Shown one piece after another: positions 1 to 7,406 of a DNA stretch of 27,189 nucleotides. The stretch is taken from contig JAZQOJ010000001.1 of assembly GCA_045627805.1 (NCBI GenBank), positions 1-27,189 of the forward strand, read 5' to 3'. The position numbers were made by a program, and so were the translations under genes. The notes under the pieces were generated by a model that searched no databases, was not told the origin of the DNA, and was given only the letters and a program-made list of their open reading frames with translations. Within the stretch, counting starts at the first letter, position 1. Each line of letters starts with the position of its first letter. This DNA comes from UBA1756 sp045627805. GTDB lineage: Bacteria; Bacteroidota; Bacteroidia; Bacteroidales; WCHB1-69.

Positions 1-7
1 TTTAAGT

Positions 8-847
8 ATGAAGATTACCTTCCTCTTGAAATCAGCAAATTTTAAAATGGGATCGACCAACCACATAACAATCACTTCCCCTGCGGCGTTGCCCTACAAC
101 TCCGCGCTCTCCCTCTGGCTCAGCGTGGACCCGCTGGCGGATAAGTACCCGAATCTGTCTCCGTATGTGTATTGCGCGAACAATCCTGTGCGGTTGGTGG
201 ATAAGGATGGGAGAGAGGTAGTGATTACTGGGGATGCTGAATCCAAACACGAATTCTTTCACAAAATAAAACAAGAAGCAAAAAGTATGGGAGTCTCAAT
301 CAAAATGAATAGGCATGGGGAATTATCTGCAAAACATGTTGGGGAAGGCGAAATGTCATCTGAAGCACAATTAGTAATGAATGCTATTCAGGATCATTCG
401 GTGATCGTAAACATCAATGCTAGTTATAGTGATTATGTGGAAACAAGTAATGGGAAAATACCTATGTTTGCTGGAACATTTAAGGGGAATATGGTTATTC
501 TAAATAAGGCATTCTGTTTTCAACAAGTCAACCCAATTGACATTAAAGCAATGGACAAGTACTTTGCAGGGAAATCAGGACACTCAGGCTTGCATGAGTT
601 GACAGAATCATATATCGGAGGAACATTAGCTCTACAAAGGCAACATGGTGATGTGCGTACTGGGAAAAACAATACATTTTTTACTACCTCGCATGGAACA
701 GCAATTTCTCAAAGTGGGACTCCTTCTGTCTATTATTTTGACAAAAACGGCAACCAGACAAGACATAGCCATTTGCCAGCAATCAGTGTGGGTTGGTATG
801 GTGAAAGAAATAATGTGCCTACAAAATTCAAAGAAGTTGACTTTTAA
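8..847 (+). CDS. RHS-tip protein, cassette 1, with HELTE-motif C-terminal toxin-like domain
   Basis: Residues about 26-70 are the last part of an RHS core (YNSALSLWLSVDPLADKYP ... DGRE), the conserved stalk end to which variable toxins attach in polymorphic toxin systems. Residues 71-279 are a cassette-specific domain. It has an HELTE motif (H196, E197, E200) in a Gly-rich context and a later SHGTA (H229), a pattern that could bind a metal ion; that reading is inference. The C-terminal part is AT-rich, unlike the GC-rich tip. There is no signal peptide. The reading frame stays open to the window edge, so the ATG at 8 or the ATG at 47 may not be the true start and the gene may be 5'-partial. 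A secreted-protein ORF starts 8 bases after the stop and is the likely immunity partner. The RHS tip is certain; the toxin activity is not. Confidence 0.75.
   Translation: MKITFLLKSANFKMGSTNHITITSPAALPYNSALSLWLSVDPLADKYPNLSPYVYCANNPVRLVDKDGREVVITGDAESKHEFFHKIKQEAKSMGVSIKMNRHGELSAKHVGEGEMSSEAQLVMNAIQDHSVIVNINASYSDYVETSNGKIPMFAGTFKGNMVILNKAFCFQQVNPIDIKAMDKYFAGKSGHSGLHELTESYIGGTLALQRQHGDVRTGKNNTFFTTSHGTAISQSGTPSVYYFDKNGNQTRHSHLPAISVGWYGERNNVPTKFKEVDF
81..217 (+). repeat. RHS tip direct repeat, copy 1
   Basis: This is a 137-bp GC-rich segment starting CTGCGGCGTTGCCCTACAAC and ending at the DGRE codons. It is a near copy of the segments at 1733, 5376 and 6531. Sequence similarity stops abruptly at both ends, so the tip is the shared module and the flanks differ. 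Confidence 0.9.
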
Positions 848-855
848 TAAGTGGT

Positions 856-2997
856 ATGAAACATCCTATTCATTTCCTTTTAATAACTATATTTTCCTTC
901 ATATTCTGTATGAAAGTTGACGGTTTCTCTCAAAATAATCTTCTGGGATTATCCCCAAAAGAGATATCGCTCCATATTGATTATATTGATTCATTAGATA
1001 ATTTCTACATTATAAAAGGAAGTAGTAATGGAGAAATCTATTCGATTATTTCGCATACGAACCCAACTGTGTGCGATGGTGTGCCTATTCAGAAAGGGGA
1101 TGTGTATCTTTTTACATTGCATCCATTTTTCCTGAATAATGAATACCAACATGAGAGCTCATATCCTTTGTGTGGCTGTATCTTTTATAATGATGAAAAC
1201 CATGGAAAAATCTGTTATACTGACGAACTATGCGGTTTATGTTATTGTATTTCTCACAATATTGCCTGCAAAGAAAAGGCGAATGAATCCTGCTTTATAG
1301 AAATGGCCATTTCGCACTTGTGGATAAGAGAACAAAAGATTATCAAGAAAAGTGCATACAGAAAAATCACATCGTACAAAAGTTTCAGAGATACTTTACT
1401 GCATCTTGGTCAACCATTTTTGATGAACAGCTCTACTATTACGATTCATTCTACTCCATCATCAAAAGAATGTTTCATGGTATCTTCTCGCAAAAAACAT
1501 GGACACTCAATTCGGTACAACAATTTAAGAGAAATTGATTTTTCTCAAAATCCAATGTTCTGTCTAACTTTATTTGAATGGAAAACTTATTCCTATGTTG
1601 TTTTTTACAATGGTGTTACCAGCGAGTATGGTTGGATTTTGAAAAAAGACTTGATAAAAAATAGATTTTCAATAAAAAACCACCCGCCTATGCCCCCCAC
1701 TAACCCCTATCCCCTGAACCCTAACCCCTCGTCTGCGGCGTTGCCCTACAACTCCGCACTCTCCCTCTGGCTCAGCGTGGATCCCCTCTCGGACAAGTAC
1801 CCGGGAGTGTCTCCGTATGTGTATTGCGCGGACAATCCGGTGAGGTTGGTGGATGTGGATGGGAGAGAGATTGAGTATTCGTCATTTGCAGACAGGCTTA
1901 TTGTTGGGATAGAGAGAATTTTTAATAAAGATTTTCGGGCGATATTTAATGAACTCAAGAAATCGGAGGAAATTTATGTTTTTAATAATAATAGCAACGG
2001 TATAAATGAATTTTTTACCGATGGGAATAAATTATTCATCAATTATAGCACTTCAAGTTTTACGGATGAGAATGGTGCAACTTGCTCTCCGAAAGAAATA
2101 AGTGGTGATATTTTTTCATTATTAAAACACGAGACTTTTCATGCCTTGCAATTTGAACACGGAGAAATCGCATTTTCAAAAAATGGGGATGGTGAATGGA
2201 AGAGCGTGTACCACGACATCTACGATGAATTAGCCGCTCACGATTTTCAGTATTCAGGGTCGTGTCTTAAAAGTGGGACTCAGCAAAAAGAATGGAATGG
2301 TAAATATACTAATGAAGAAAAGATTGAATATCTGAAAGGAATTTATCCCACTGTCGCAACAGATGTTTCACACACTACCTACCCTGAAAAGATTCACAAT
2401 GACAAACAATATCTTATGCCCCACGTCGCAAAAAACCAATATGGGAAATCCCGCATTGAGTTATTCCCAGTAATTGATTGGAAACCGAACACCAGAGTCG
2501 CATATGTTTACGCAATCAAAAACGATACCATCTTTTCATACGCATTATTCTTGTCGTATCCTAAGGATGGTACTGGGAAACCTATCATTGATTCCGTACG
2601 AACCATTGATACCAATCTGCACCTATGGAGAAAATATTGGTATAGAACGTACGAAGACAATGGAGAAGTGTGCTTCCGGATAACAACTTGGAGCAAAAAA
2701 CGAAGTCAGAAACAATTTCCAGATTATTGGAATAAGTGTTATTTCGGTGATTTTGAGGTCGTTAGGCGAGATGTTATATTTTGCAATAGTAAGATGCAAA
2801 TCATCAAAAGGGAAATCTCTTTTGGGACAATGGCATTTTTGAGAAATCACAACACATCCCCTAAGAAATTGAGAAAGAAACTGAGAATTGAACTTTCAAA
2901 ACGCATTTCTTTCAAGACGTTTCAAAATCCACAGCAACATCAAAAAGTATCTGGCATACCCGACAAGCAAGGCATAATTATAACACAAGAAAAATAG
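856..2997 (+). CDS. Fusion: secreted immunity-like domain + RHS tip + HExxH metallopeptidase toxin-like domain
   Basis: This single 713-codon frame holds several modules. Residues 1-25 look like a signal peptide (hydrophobic LLITIFSFIFC, then FSQ). Residues 26 to about 278 are an unrecognised Cys-rich secreted domain that directly follows toxin cassette 1, where its immunity protein would be expected. M279 (ATG at 1690) starts a Pro/Asn-rich leader like those of later cassettes. Residues about 293-338 are the RHS tip. Residues 339 to about 560 form a toxin-like domain with HETFH (H425, E426, H429) and a downstream DELAAH with E458, which matches a gluzincin-type zinc peptidase active site. 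Residues about 560-713 are a basic, unrecognised tail that could be a second fused partner. The original immunity stop codon appears lost. Whether the fusion or an internal start at 1690 is used cannot be told from sequence. Confidence 0.7.
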   Translation: MKHPIHFLLITIFSFIFCMKVDGFSQNNLLGLSPKEISLHIDYIDSLDNFYIIKGSSNGEIYSIISHTNPTVCDGVPIQKGDVYLFTLHPFFLNNEYQHESSYPLCGCIFYNDENHGKICYTDELCGLCYCISHNIACKEKANESCFIEMAISHLWIREQKIIKKSAYRKITSYKSFRDTLLHLGQPFLMNSSTITIHSTPSSKECFMVSSRKKHGHSIRYNNLREIDFSQNPMFCLTLFEWKTYSYVVFYNGVTSEYGWILKKDLIKNRFSIKNHPPMPPTNPYPLNPNPSSAALPYNSALSLWLSVDPLSDKYPGVSPYVYCADNPVRLVDVDGREIEYSSFADRLIVGIERIFNKDFRAIFNELKKSEEIYVFNNNSNGINEFFTDGNKLFINYSTSSFTDENGATCSPKEISGDIFSLLKHETFHALQFEHGEIAFSKNGDGEWKSVYHDIYDELAAHDFQYSGSCLKSGTQQKEWNGKYTNEEKIEYLKGIYPTVATDVSHTTYPEKIHNDKQYLMPHVAKNQYGKSRIELFPVIDWKPNTRVAYVYAIKNDTIFSYALFLSYPKDGTGKPIIDSVRTIDTNLHLWRKYWYRTYEDNGEVCFRITTWSKKRSQKQFPDYWNKCYFGDFEVVRRDVIFCNSKMQIIKREISFGTMAFLRNHNTSPKKLRKKLRIELSKRISFKTFQNPQQHQKVSGIPDKQGIIITQEK
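1733..1869 (+). repeat. RHS tip direct repeat, copy 2
   Basis: This is a near copy of the 137-bp tip, in frame within the fusion gene. It is preceded by the leader ATG at 1690 and a C-rich, low-complexity stretch (1691-1732) instead of normal RHS core. Confidence 0.9.
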
Positions 2998-3002
2998 TTC
3001 CG

Positions 3003-4205
3003 ATGTATAGAATGTTTTGTTTGCTTTTGAACGTTGCTCTATATGCCTCTCCGTACGTAGTTGTCACACCCGAAGGATATACCAAGCACTACTTTGTGGA
3101 AAGCGAACGCTTTGCCAGCCGTATTGGTGATGGAAAGATCACTAATATTAGCAGTCACGCTACAACATCGGCTGTACTTGCCTCCAAGCAGGCAACCGTG
3201 AATGATGCCGCCCCTGACAGCATTGCCCCAAACCAATTCACCTTCCTTCGTACGCTCCCAGCGCGCTGGAGCGAACATCATACGACATACTGGCAGCATC
3301 CTGATCATTTGGGCAGCGCCAGCTGGGTGACCGATACCAATGGCCGCGGATACCAGCATCTCCAGTACCGGGCTTGGGGTGAACCGTTTATTGACCAAAG
3401 GGCTACATCCAACGGCTATGAAACCCGCTATACCTTCTCCAGCAAGGAACGCGACGAAGAGACAGGCTTCTCGTACTTCGGTTCCCGCTATTACAACAGT
3501 AGCCTCTCCATTTGGTTGAGTGTGGACCCGATGAGTGACAAATACCCCAGACTGTCTCCTTACACATACTGTGCCAATAATCCGATTAAGTTGGTGGATC
3601 CAGATGGGAGGGATATTTGGGAAATCAATGAGGAGGGGAGAATCGTTAGTCATAATGCTACATATAAAGAAAAAGATATATTCTATAGGGTAGACAATAA
3701 TGGTAAAAGAGTGGAATCTGTTTCCTTTGATCCTGGAACGATTGAAAAACAAAAATCCATATCATATTCGCCAGATGGGAAAACTGTCGACACTTATGAC
3801 ATGTATCAAGTAAGAGGTGATGATAACGGAACAAAATTGTTTGAATTTATAGCTCAAACTGTAAGTGGAGCAGGAATTGAAGTGTCTCAGATACAATGTG
3901 GGGAAAAAGGAAAAAACGGATTGAATTTTATAACATGTTCTCACGAAAAGCCACATGATGAAGTTAGAAATGGAAACACTTACACAGTATCAAGCGAAAA
4001 AAGTGGTTGGCTCGTGTTTTCTGGGCGATTGCAATATGGATACACGATAAGAGCATGGAATCATAGTCATCCTATTTCAACTAATGCTAGTAAAGCAGAT
4101 ATGTCATTAAAAGAATCTGCCAACAAGATTCTTCAAGATTCGGGTAGAGCTTGCCCTCAATATAATATATATCACGTTCCCTTAAAAAAAACCATTCCTT
4201 ATTAA
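3003..4205 (+). CDS. 5'-truncated RHS protein with JAMM-like metallopeptidase C-terminal domain
   Basis: Residues about 18-205 are genuine RHS core: GYTKHYFVESER, then DHLGSASWVTD, the YRAWGEP motif, ERDEETGFSYFGSRYYNSSLS and the tip ending DPDGRD. This is the longest RHS segment in the window, but full-length RHS proteins exceed 1000 residues, so the N-terminal part is missing. The first residues (MYRMFCLLLNVALYA) are weakly hydrophobic. Residues 206-400 are variable and AT-rich and contain HSHPISTNASKAD (H354, H356, S363, D366). This resembles the JAMM/MPN metal site HxHx(n)SxxD, with one residue less than the usual spacing. JAB/JAMM domains are known among RHS toxin tips. The gene starts 5 bases after the previous stop, and a secreted candidate immunity gene follows after 5 bases. 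The RHS call is secure; the JAMM call is likely. Confidence 0.8.
   Translation: MYRMFCLLLNVALYASPYVVVTPEGYTKHYFVESERFASRIGDGKITNISSHATTSAVLASKQATVNDAAPDSIAPNQFTFLRTLPARWSEHHTTYWQHPDHLGSASWVTDTNGRGYQHLQYRAWGEPFIDQRATSNGYETRYTFSSKERDEETGFSYFGSRYYNSSLSIWLSVDPMSDKYPRLSPYTYCANNPIKLVDPDGRDIWEINEEGRIVSHNATYKEKDIFYRVDNNGKRVESVSFDPGTIEKQKSISYSPDGKTVDTYDMYQVRGDDNGTKLFEFIAQTVSGAGIEVSQIQCGEKGKNGLNFITCSHEKPHDEVRNGNTYTVSSEKSGWLVFSGRLQYGYTIRAWNHSHPISTNASKADMSLKESANKILQDSGRACPQYNIYHVPLKKTIPY
3487..3614 (+). repeat. RHS tip, divergent copy in natural core context
   Basis: This encodes YYNSSLSIWLSVDPMSDKYP ... DPDGRD, homologous to the four close copies but clearly diverged at the DNA level. Here the preceding RHS core is intact. 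That shows the leader-GCGGCG junction of the other copies is a replacement at a fixed breakpoint just before the YNS codons. Confidence 0.85.
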
Positions 4206-4210
4206 TCCTT

Positions 4211-4732
4211 ATGAAAAAAATTTTTTTACTAATATTGTTTTTTATTCCTGTTGCAATTGTAGGACAAGTCTTACGAGAGAGAACCACTGTCGATAAAGAT
4301 TTTGGTACAGAACGATGGGAATTGATGGAATATGAATTACGACAATATATAATTGTGGACTCCTCGGTTAAATCGCAATTAAGAGAAATATTGGGTATTA
4401 ATCAAACGTCTGAAATACAAAGCATGTGGAAACATTTGATGTTCGTGGAGTACATAAATGATACAATAAAATTAAGAATAGAATATCAGGATGCGCCTTA
4501 CAAGCTGCCTGGATTAGTGGGTTTTTTTCAAATTGATGATTGGGACATATTGTTTTACAACAAACTACCAACTTTTCTGAAAGCCTCGAAAATGTCCAAG
4601 ACTTTTGCTTATAAACGGCATCTTTACAAGATAGGTAAAGATGATTGGGTGGAATTTCCCGGCGACAATTGCAGTCATAATTGGAATTTAATTTATTTCA
4701 ACAACACTTTTTTCATTAATGGGGACTTCTAA
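4211..4732 (+). CDS. Secreted candidate immunity protein for the JAMM-tip RHS toxin
   Basis: This is a 173-residue protein with a clear signal peptide (MKKIFLLILFFIPVAIVGQ). The rest is a soluble domain rich in aromatic and charged residues, with no family I recognise. It starts 5 bases after the toxin stop, on the same strand and equally AT-rich, which is the standard toxin-immunity layout. If it is an immunity protein, export suggests that it blocks the toxin in the periplasm or at the outer membrane. The immunity role rests on position only. The ATG at 4211 is chosen because it opens the signal peptide. Confidence 0.65.
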   Translation: MKKIFLLILFFIPVAIVGQVLRERTTVDKDFGTERWELMEYELRQYIIVDSSVKSQLREILGINQTSEIQSMWKHLMFVEYINDTIKLRIEYQDAPYKLPGLVGFFQIDDWDILFYNKLPTFLKASKMSKTFAYKRHLYKIGKDDWVEFPGDNCSHNWNLIYFNNTFFINGDF

Positions 4733-5012
4733 TTTGTAAATATGTAAAAAGTAATTGAAAGTAAAACACAATAATAACCGAAACTCATACAATTCAGCAT
4801 CTACGCGATAGGATTAAAAGAGTACTAACTTTTCGAGATTCAAGTGGTTATATTGAAAAATATCTTCCCTATGACAGAAATCCATAGTATGCTAATCTAT
4901 GAGAATATGGCATGTGGCGAGGGGGGGGTATACACTTTTTTTGGGCGACCGGGCACGCTTTCCGCTCAAATTTCATAACCGCTTCAATCGTTGTCGCGGA
5001 CATCAAGGTAAC

Positions 5013-5045
5013 AAAGCCGCAGTCAAAACCCACGACTGCGGCTTT
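5013..5045 (+). terminator. Strong hairpin, probable intrinsic terminator
   Basis: A perfect 12-bp inverted repeat (AAAGCCGCAGTC / GACTGCGGCTTT) has a 9-base loop. The stem ends in TTT followed by CTTC, and AAA lies on the other side, so it could act in both directions. No intact gene precedes it, so it may be a leftover from lost DNA. Confidence 0.7.
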
Positions 5046-5099
5046 CTTCGTCCCATAACGTGACGGGCATTTGTGCCAACTTTGCCAAAACATCAAGTT

Positions 5100-5177
5100 A
5101 TGGCAACCAGCAGCACCCGAAGAGTGACACTCTTCATCAACGGCAAGGAGGTCGAAGCCTCCGTCAAACAGCCACAG
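5100..5177 (+). pseudogene. Fragment: N-terminus of a phage tail tape-measure-like protein
   Basis: From the ATG at 5100 the frame reads MATSSTRRVTLFINGKEVEA and then SVKQP before losing sense. The motif RRVTLFINGKEVE is typical of the first residues of tape-measure proteins in Bacteroidales prophages; this is recalled family knowledge and was not searched. The frame stays open for another 400 bases, but only as a shadow of the next RHS cassette. It is not the start of the tape-measure gene at 9063, which begins differently. Confidence 0.5.
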
Positions 5178-5288
5178 AAGAAAACGAGTCATATCGCCAA
5201 CAATCATAGCCAAGAAAATTCTCACGAATATCCTCGCCCAACTGCAACCTTTTCACTTTTTTGCATCATTAATCAAGAAAAAAACTCG

Positions 5289-5296
5289 TATCTTTG
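5289..5296 (+). promoter_or_regulatory. Promoter -7 box of RHS cassette 4
   Basis: TATCTTTG matches the Bacteroidota -7 consensus TAnnTTTG and lies 36 bases before the ATG at 5333. A possible -33 TTTG at 5260-5263 is slightly far away. Confidence 0.65.
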
Positions 5297-5332
5297 CCCT
5301 CACAATTTCCCCTCACACAAAATCAATAAACC

Positions 5333-6004
5333 ATGCCCCAACTTTCACCTCTCACCTCTCACTTTTCACCTCCCCCCGCGGCGTTGCCCTACAACTCCGC
5401 GCTCTCCCTCTGGCTCAGCGTGGATCCGCTCTCGGACAAGTACCCGAATCTGTCTCCGTACACGTATTGCGCGAACAATCCGGTGCGGCTGGTGGATGTG
5501 GATGGGAGGGAAATTTGGATTTATGACACAAAATATTATGATACATATGGTCGTCTCTTATATGAAACGAATGATAATTTAAATATGAATATCATAGTTG
5601 AAGATGGTAATATTAATAAACTTAAATCTGAATTGCAAACTGCTAAAAACAATGGAACTATAAATGATCCAGTAACCAATAAGCAAAAAATGCACTCTTT
5701 AGGCAAAACAGAGGAGGAATACAGCAATGCTTCCTTCTCAGGTATAAATGACGACAATTACCAAAGTGGTTATAAATCGGCATATCAAGATGCCTATACA
5801 AAAGGGAAAGGGCCATTCTCTTTATCGAACATCATTCAAACTATCTTTTTAACATTCGGAGGAGATGAATCGCAATCAGTAATTGATGGAAGACAGGTCG
5901 GTATTTATGAAGGTCTCAATGACAGAAAATCACATAAAATCAATCGTTTGAATCCTCAAAGTGGTTTTAAATGTAATCCTCCCATTATAAAATTGTCAAA
6001 ATAA
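5333..6004 (+). CDS. RHS-tip orphan cassette 4 with unrecognised toxin-like domain
   Basis: A short leader (MPQLSPLTSHFSPPP) arises from a CTCTCACTTTTCACC-type low-complexity DNA tract. It is joined to the RHS tip (residues about 15-60), and residues 61-223 are a variable, AT-rich, Asn/Lys/Ser-rich domain that I do not recognise. A segment near residues 130-165 is rich in Tyr, Gly and Asp (DDNYQSGYKSAYQDAYTKGK). The C-terminus is basic (NRLNPQSGFKCNPP). There is no signal peptide or RHS barrel, so on its own the product could not be delivered in the known RHS way. The start is the ATG 36 bases after a TATCTTTG box. The stop TAA abuts the ATG of the downstream membrane protein, a tight toxin-immunity pair. 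Confidence 0.75.
   Translation: MPQLSPLTSHFSPPPAALPYNSALSLWLSVDPLSDKYPNLSPYTYCANNPVRLVDVDGREIWIYDTKYYDTYGRLLYETNDNLNMNIIVEDGNINKLKSELQTAKNNGTINDPVTNKQKMHSLGKTEEEYSNASFSGINDDNYQSGYKSAYQDAYTKGKGPFSLSNIIQTIFLTFGGDESQSVIDGRQVGIYEGLNDRKSHKINRLNPQSGFKCNPPIIKLSK
5376..5512 (+). repeat. RHS tip direct repeat, copy 4
   Basis: This is a near copy of the 137-bp tip, starting CCGCGGCGTTGCCC instead of CTGCGGCG. The upstream leader is nearly the same as in copy 5. Confidence 0.9.
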
Positions 6005-6403
6005 ATGGTAATTAATAGAGACTTCAGTAGTGGTATAATTTTTGCTTTCTGCTATACAATTTTATGTTCAGTAGTAAAAGATATTATTTTCAGCATACTG
6101 CTTTTTTTTAAAGTCAGTGCCATAATACTGCCATTTATTTTTACTCTACTATTAGTAGGTGCTTTGATATATATTCTGAAAAAAAAACAGGCAAATCCTG
6201 TTAGCGTGATTTTTCTTATGGTATTGATTATTATTCGAATCTCAATCAATGCAATTGGTCTCCCCGCCAAATTGTATCTTGGGAATTACTCCGTTTACAC
6301 TTATAATGAGCAAATAATACTAAAAACAAGCAATATGCTCTATAATGCTTTATGCACATTGTTGTTACTCTGTAATGCAATATATTTTTCAAAAAAAGAG
6401 TAA
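6005..6403 (+). CDS. Small multi-pass membrane protein, candidate immunity to cassette 4
   Basis: This 132-residue protein has about four hydrophobic segments: residues about 10-30, 35-58 (ILPFIFTLLLVGALIYIL), 65-85 (VSVIFLMVLIIIRI) and 110-128. A short basic loop (KKKQAN) follows the second segment. Its ATG directly follows the toxin stop with no gap, so the two are almost surely co-transcribed and possibly translationally coupled. In polymorphic toxin loci a multi-pass partner often protects against a toxin acting at the inner membrane; that role is inferred from context. No family is recognised. Confidence 0.65.
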   Translation: MVINRDFSSGIIFAFCYTILCSVVKDIIFSILLFFKVSAIILPFIFTLLLVGALIYILKKKQANPVSVIFLMVLIIIRISINAIGLPAKLYLGNYSVYTYNEQIILKTSNMLYNALCTLLLLCNAIYFSKKE

Positions 6404-6445
6404 TAATTCTAATGCTCAACTGATTTTCTATCCCAAACTACTTGG

Positions 6446-6453
6446 TATCTTTG
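6446..6453 (+). promoter_or_regulatory. Promoter -7 box of RHS cassette 5
   Basis: TATCTTTG lies 34 bases before the ATG at 6488, in the same layout as the box at 5289. The sequence from this box to the ATG-CC start is C/A-rich and clearly related to that of cassette 4. Confidence 0.65.
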
Positions 6454-6487
6454 CCCCACAATCCTCCCCACAAAAAACCAATAAAAT

Positions 6488-7147
6488 ATGCCTCACCTCT
6501 CACTTTTCACCTCTCACTTTTCACCTCCCCCTGCGGCGTTGCCCTACAACTCCGCACTCTCCCTCTGGCTAAGCGTGGATCCGCTGTCGGACAAGTACCC
6601 GAATCTGTCTCCGTATGTGTATTGCGCGGACAATCCGGTGCGGCTGGTGGACCCTGACGGGAGGGAAATGGAACTTATTGACGAAGTCAATACTTCACGA
6701 ATGGTTTCAGAAAAAAACACATCTATAAACAATATTGGACTAAACATTCCTGGAGGGGACCCGCCGAAATGGTTGCAAAAAGTCAAGAGTACGTGTTCAT
6801 CTATTAAGCAACATGTAGTGAGTGGGTTAGAAGCTGCCGACAAATTCTGTCAGAGCGATGTTGTTGGACGAGTAATTGGAGGATTAAGCCAAATAAATCC
6901 TATCGTTTCACTGACGAATGCGGCTATAACTGTCAAGTCAGATCAAGATATGTTTGGGAATCCTGCAACAACTACGGATAAAGTTGTTTCTGTAGCTGGT
7001 GCTGGTTTTACTGTTGTATCAGAAGGAGCCGCTATCGTAAAAGGGGCCAAATACGTTTCCGTAGAAGCCGGGAAGAAGTTAACAACTGCATACTCTGTTG
7101 GAAGTACAATAGCGCCTAAAAGCAAAGATGAAAATGAAAGGAAATAA
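6488..7147 (+). CDS. RHS-tip orphan cassette 5 with Ala/Val/Gly-rich C-terminal domain
   Basis: The leader MPHLSLFTSHFSPPP comes from the same low-complexity DNA as cassette 4. The RHS tip occupies residues about 15-60 and ends DPDGRE. Residues 61-219 include a Lys/Ser-rich segment (PPKWLQKVKSTCSSIKQHV). A small-residue stretch follows (VVGRVIGGLSQINPIVSLTN, then VVSVAGAGFTVVSEGAAIVK), which could insert into membranes or be a linker before a lost catalytic domain. No nuclease or peptidase motif is visible, and the domain is short. The end overlaps the next gene by 20 bases. A membrane-active toxin is possible, and a C-terminally truncated toxin is equally possible. Confidence 0.7.
   Translation: MPHLSLFTSHFSPPPAALPYNSALSLWLSVDPLSDKYPNLSPYVYCADNPVRLVDPDGREMELIDEVNTSRMVSEKNTSINNIGLNIPGGDPPKWLQKVKSTCSSIKQHVVSGLEAADKFCQSDVVGRVIGGLSQINPIVSLTNAAITVKSDQDMFGNPATTTDKVVSVAGAGFTVVSEGAAIVKGAKYVSVEAGKKLTTAYSVGSTIAPKSKDENERK
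6531..6667 (+). repeat. RHS tip direct repeat, copy 5
   Basis: This is the fourth close copy of the 137-bp tip, in frame with cassette 5. Its junction CCCCTGCGGCG is the same as in copy 1. Confidence 0.9.
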
Positions 7148-7352
7148 TAGAATTCGATTCATACTAATCTTGATATTCGTGACCATGCTGTCTTTGTCTT
7201 TTTTTATATTAACGATATATTTTTTTCAAGTCAAAGATCTCCCTTCTCATGACTGGAACTATATAAAGAATAATTTTTGGTTGTTTCTTTCAGTATCAAT
7301 GTTAGCCGGTTTTAGTGTAGCAATTGAATTCTATAATCATAGAAAACATTAA
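7128..7352 (+). CDS. Two-pass small membrane protein, candidate immunity to cassette 5
   Basis: This 74-residue protein has two hydrophobic segments, about residues 10-33 (FILILIFVTMLSLSFFILTI) and 48-65. A short polar loop containing W and K separates them, and the tail is basic (YNHRKH). It begins inside the end of the RHS cassette (20-base overlap, another frame), which suggests translational coupling. A second ATG lies at 7134. The immunity role is inferred from position and from the match between a small-residue-rich toxin and a membrane partner. No family is recognised. Confidence 0.55.
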   Translation: MKMKGNNRIRFILILIFVTMLSLSFFILTIYFFQVKDLPSHDWNYIKNNFWLFLSVSMLAGFSVAIEFYNHRKH

Positions 7353-7406
7353 TAGTGATGCTGGTGAGACTTTCCCCAAATCCACGTCCCAAGCAAATAA
7401 ATTGAT

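Larger units (their letters stand above)
4733..5332. other. Intergenic debris between RHS cassettes
   Basis: No intact gene is seen in these 600 bases. They hold an AT-rich stretch (4733-4910), a run of eight G at 4921-4928, a perfect 12-bp hairpin terminator (5013-5045), the start of a phage tape-measure gene (from 5100) and the promoter box of the next cassette (5289-5296). Open frames on both strands here lack recognisable protein character. Confidence 0.6.

Noticed and set aside
4869..5225. 118-residue open frame on the minus strand
   Set aside because: Its sequence has no protein-like pattern. It runs across the terminator hairpin and antisense to the tape-measure start, and no promoter is visible.
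81..6667. The repeated tips as a CRISPR array
   Set aside because: The repeats are 137 bp, coding, and separated by 1.0-3.5 kb of genes, not by short spacers.
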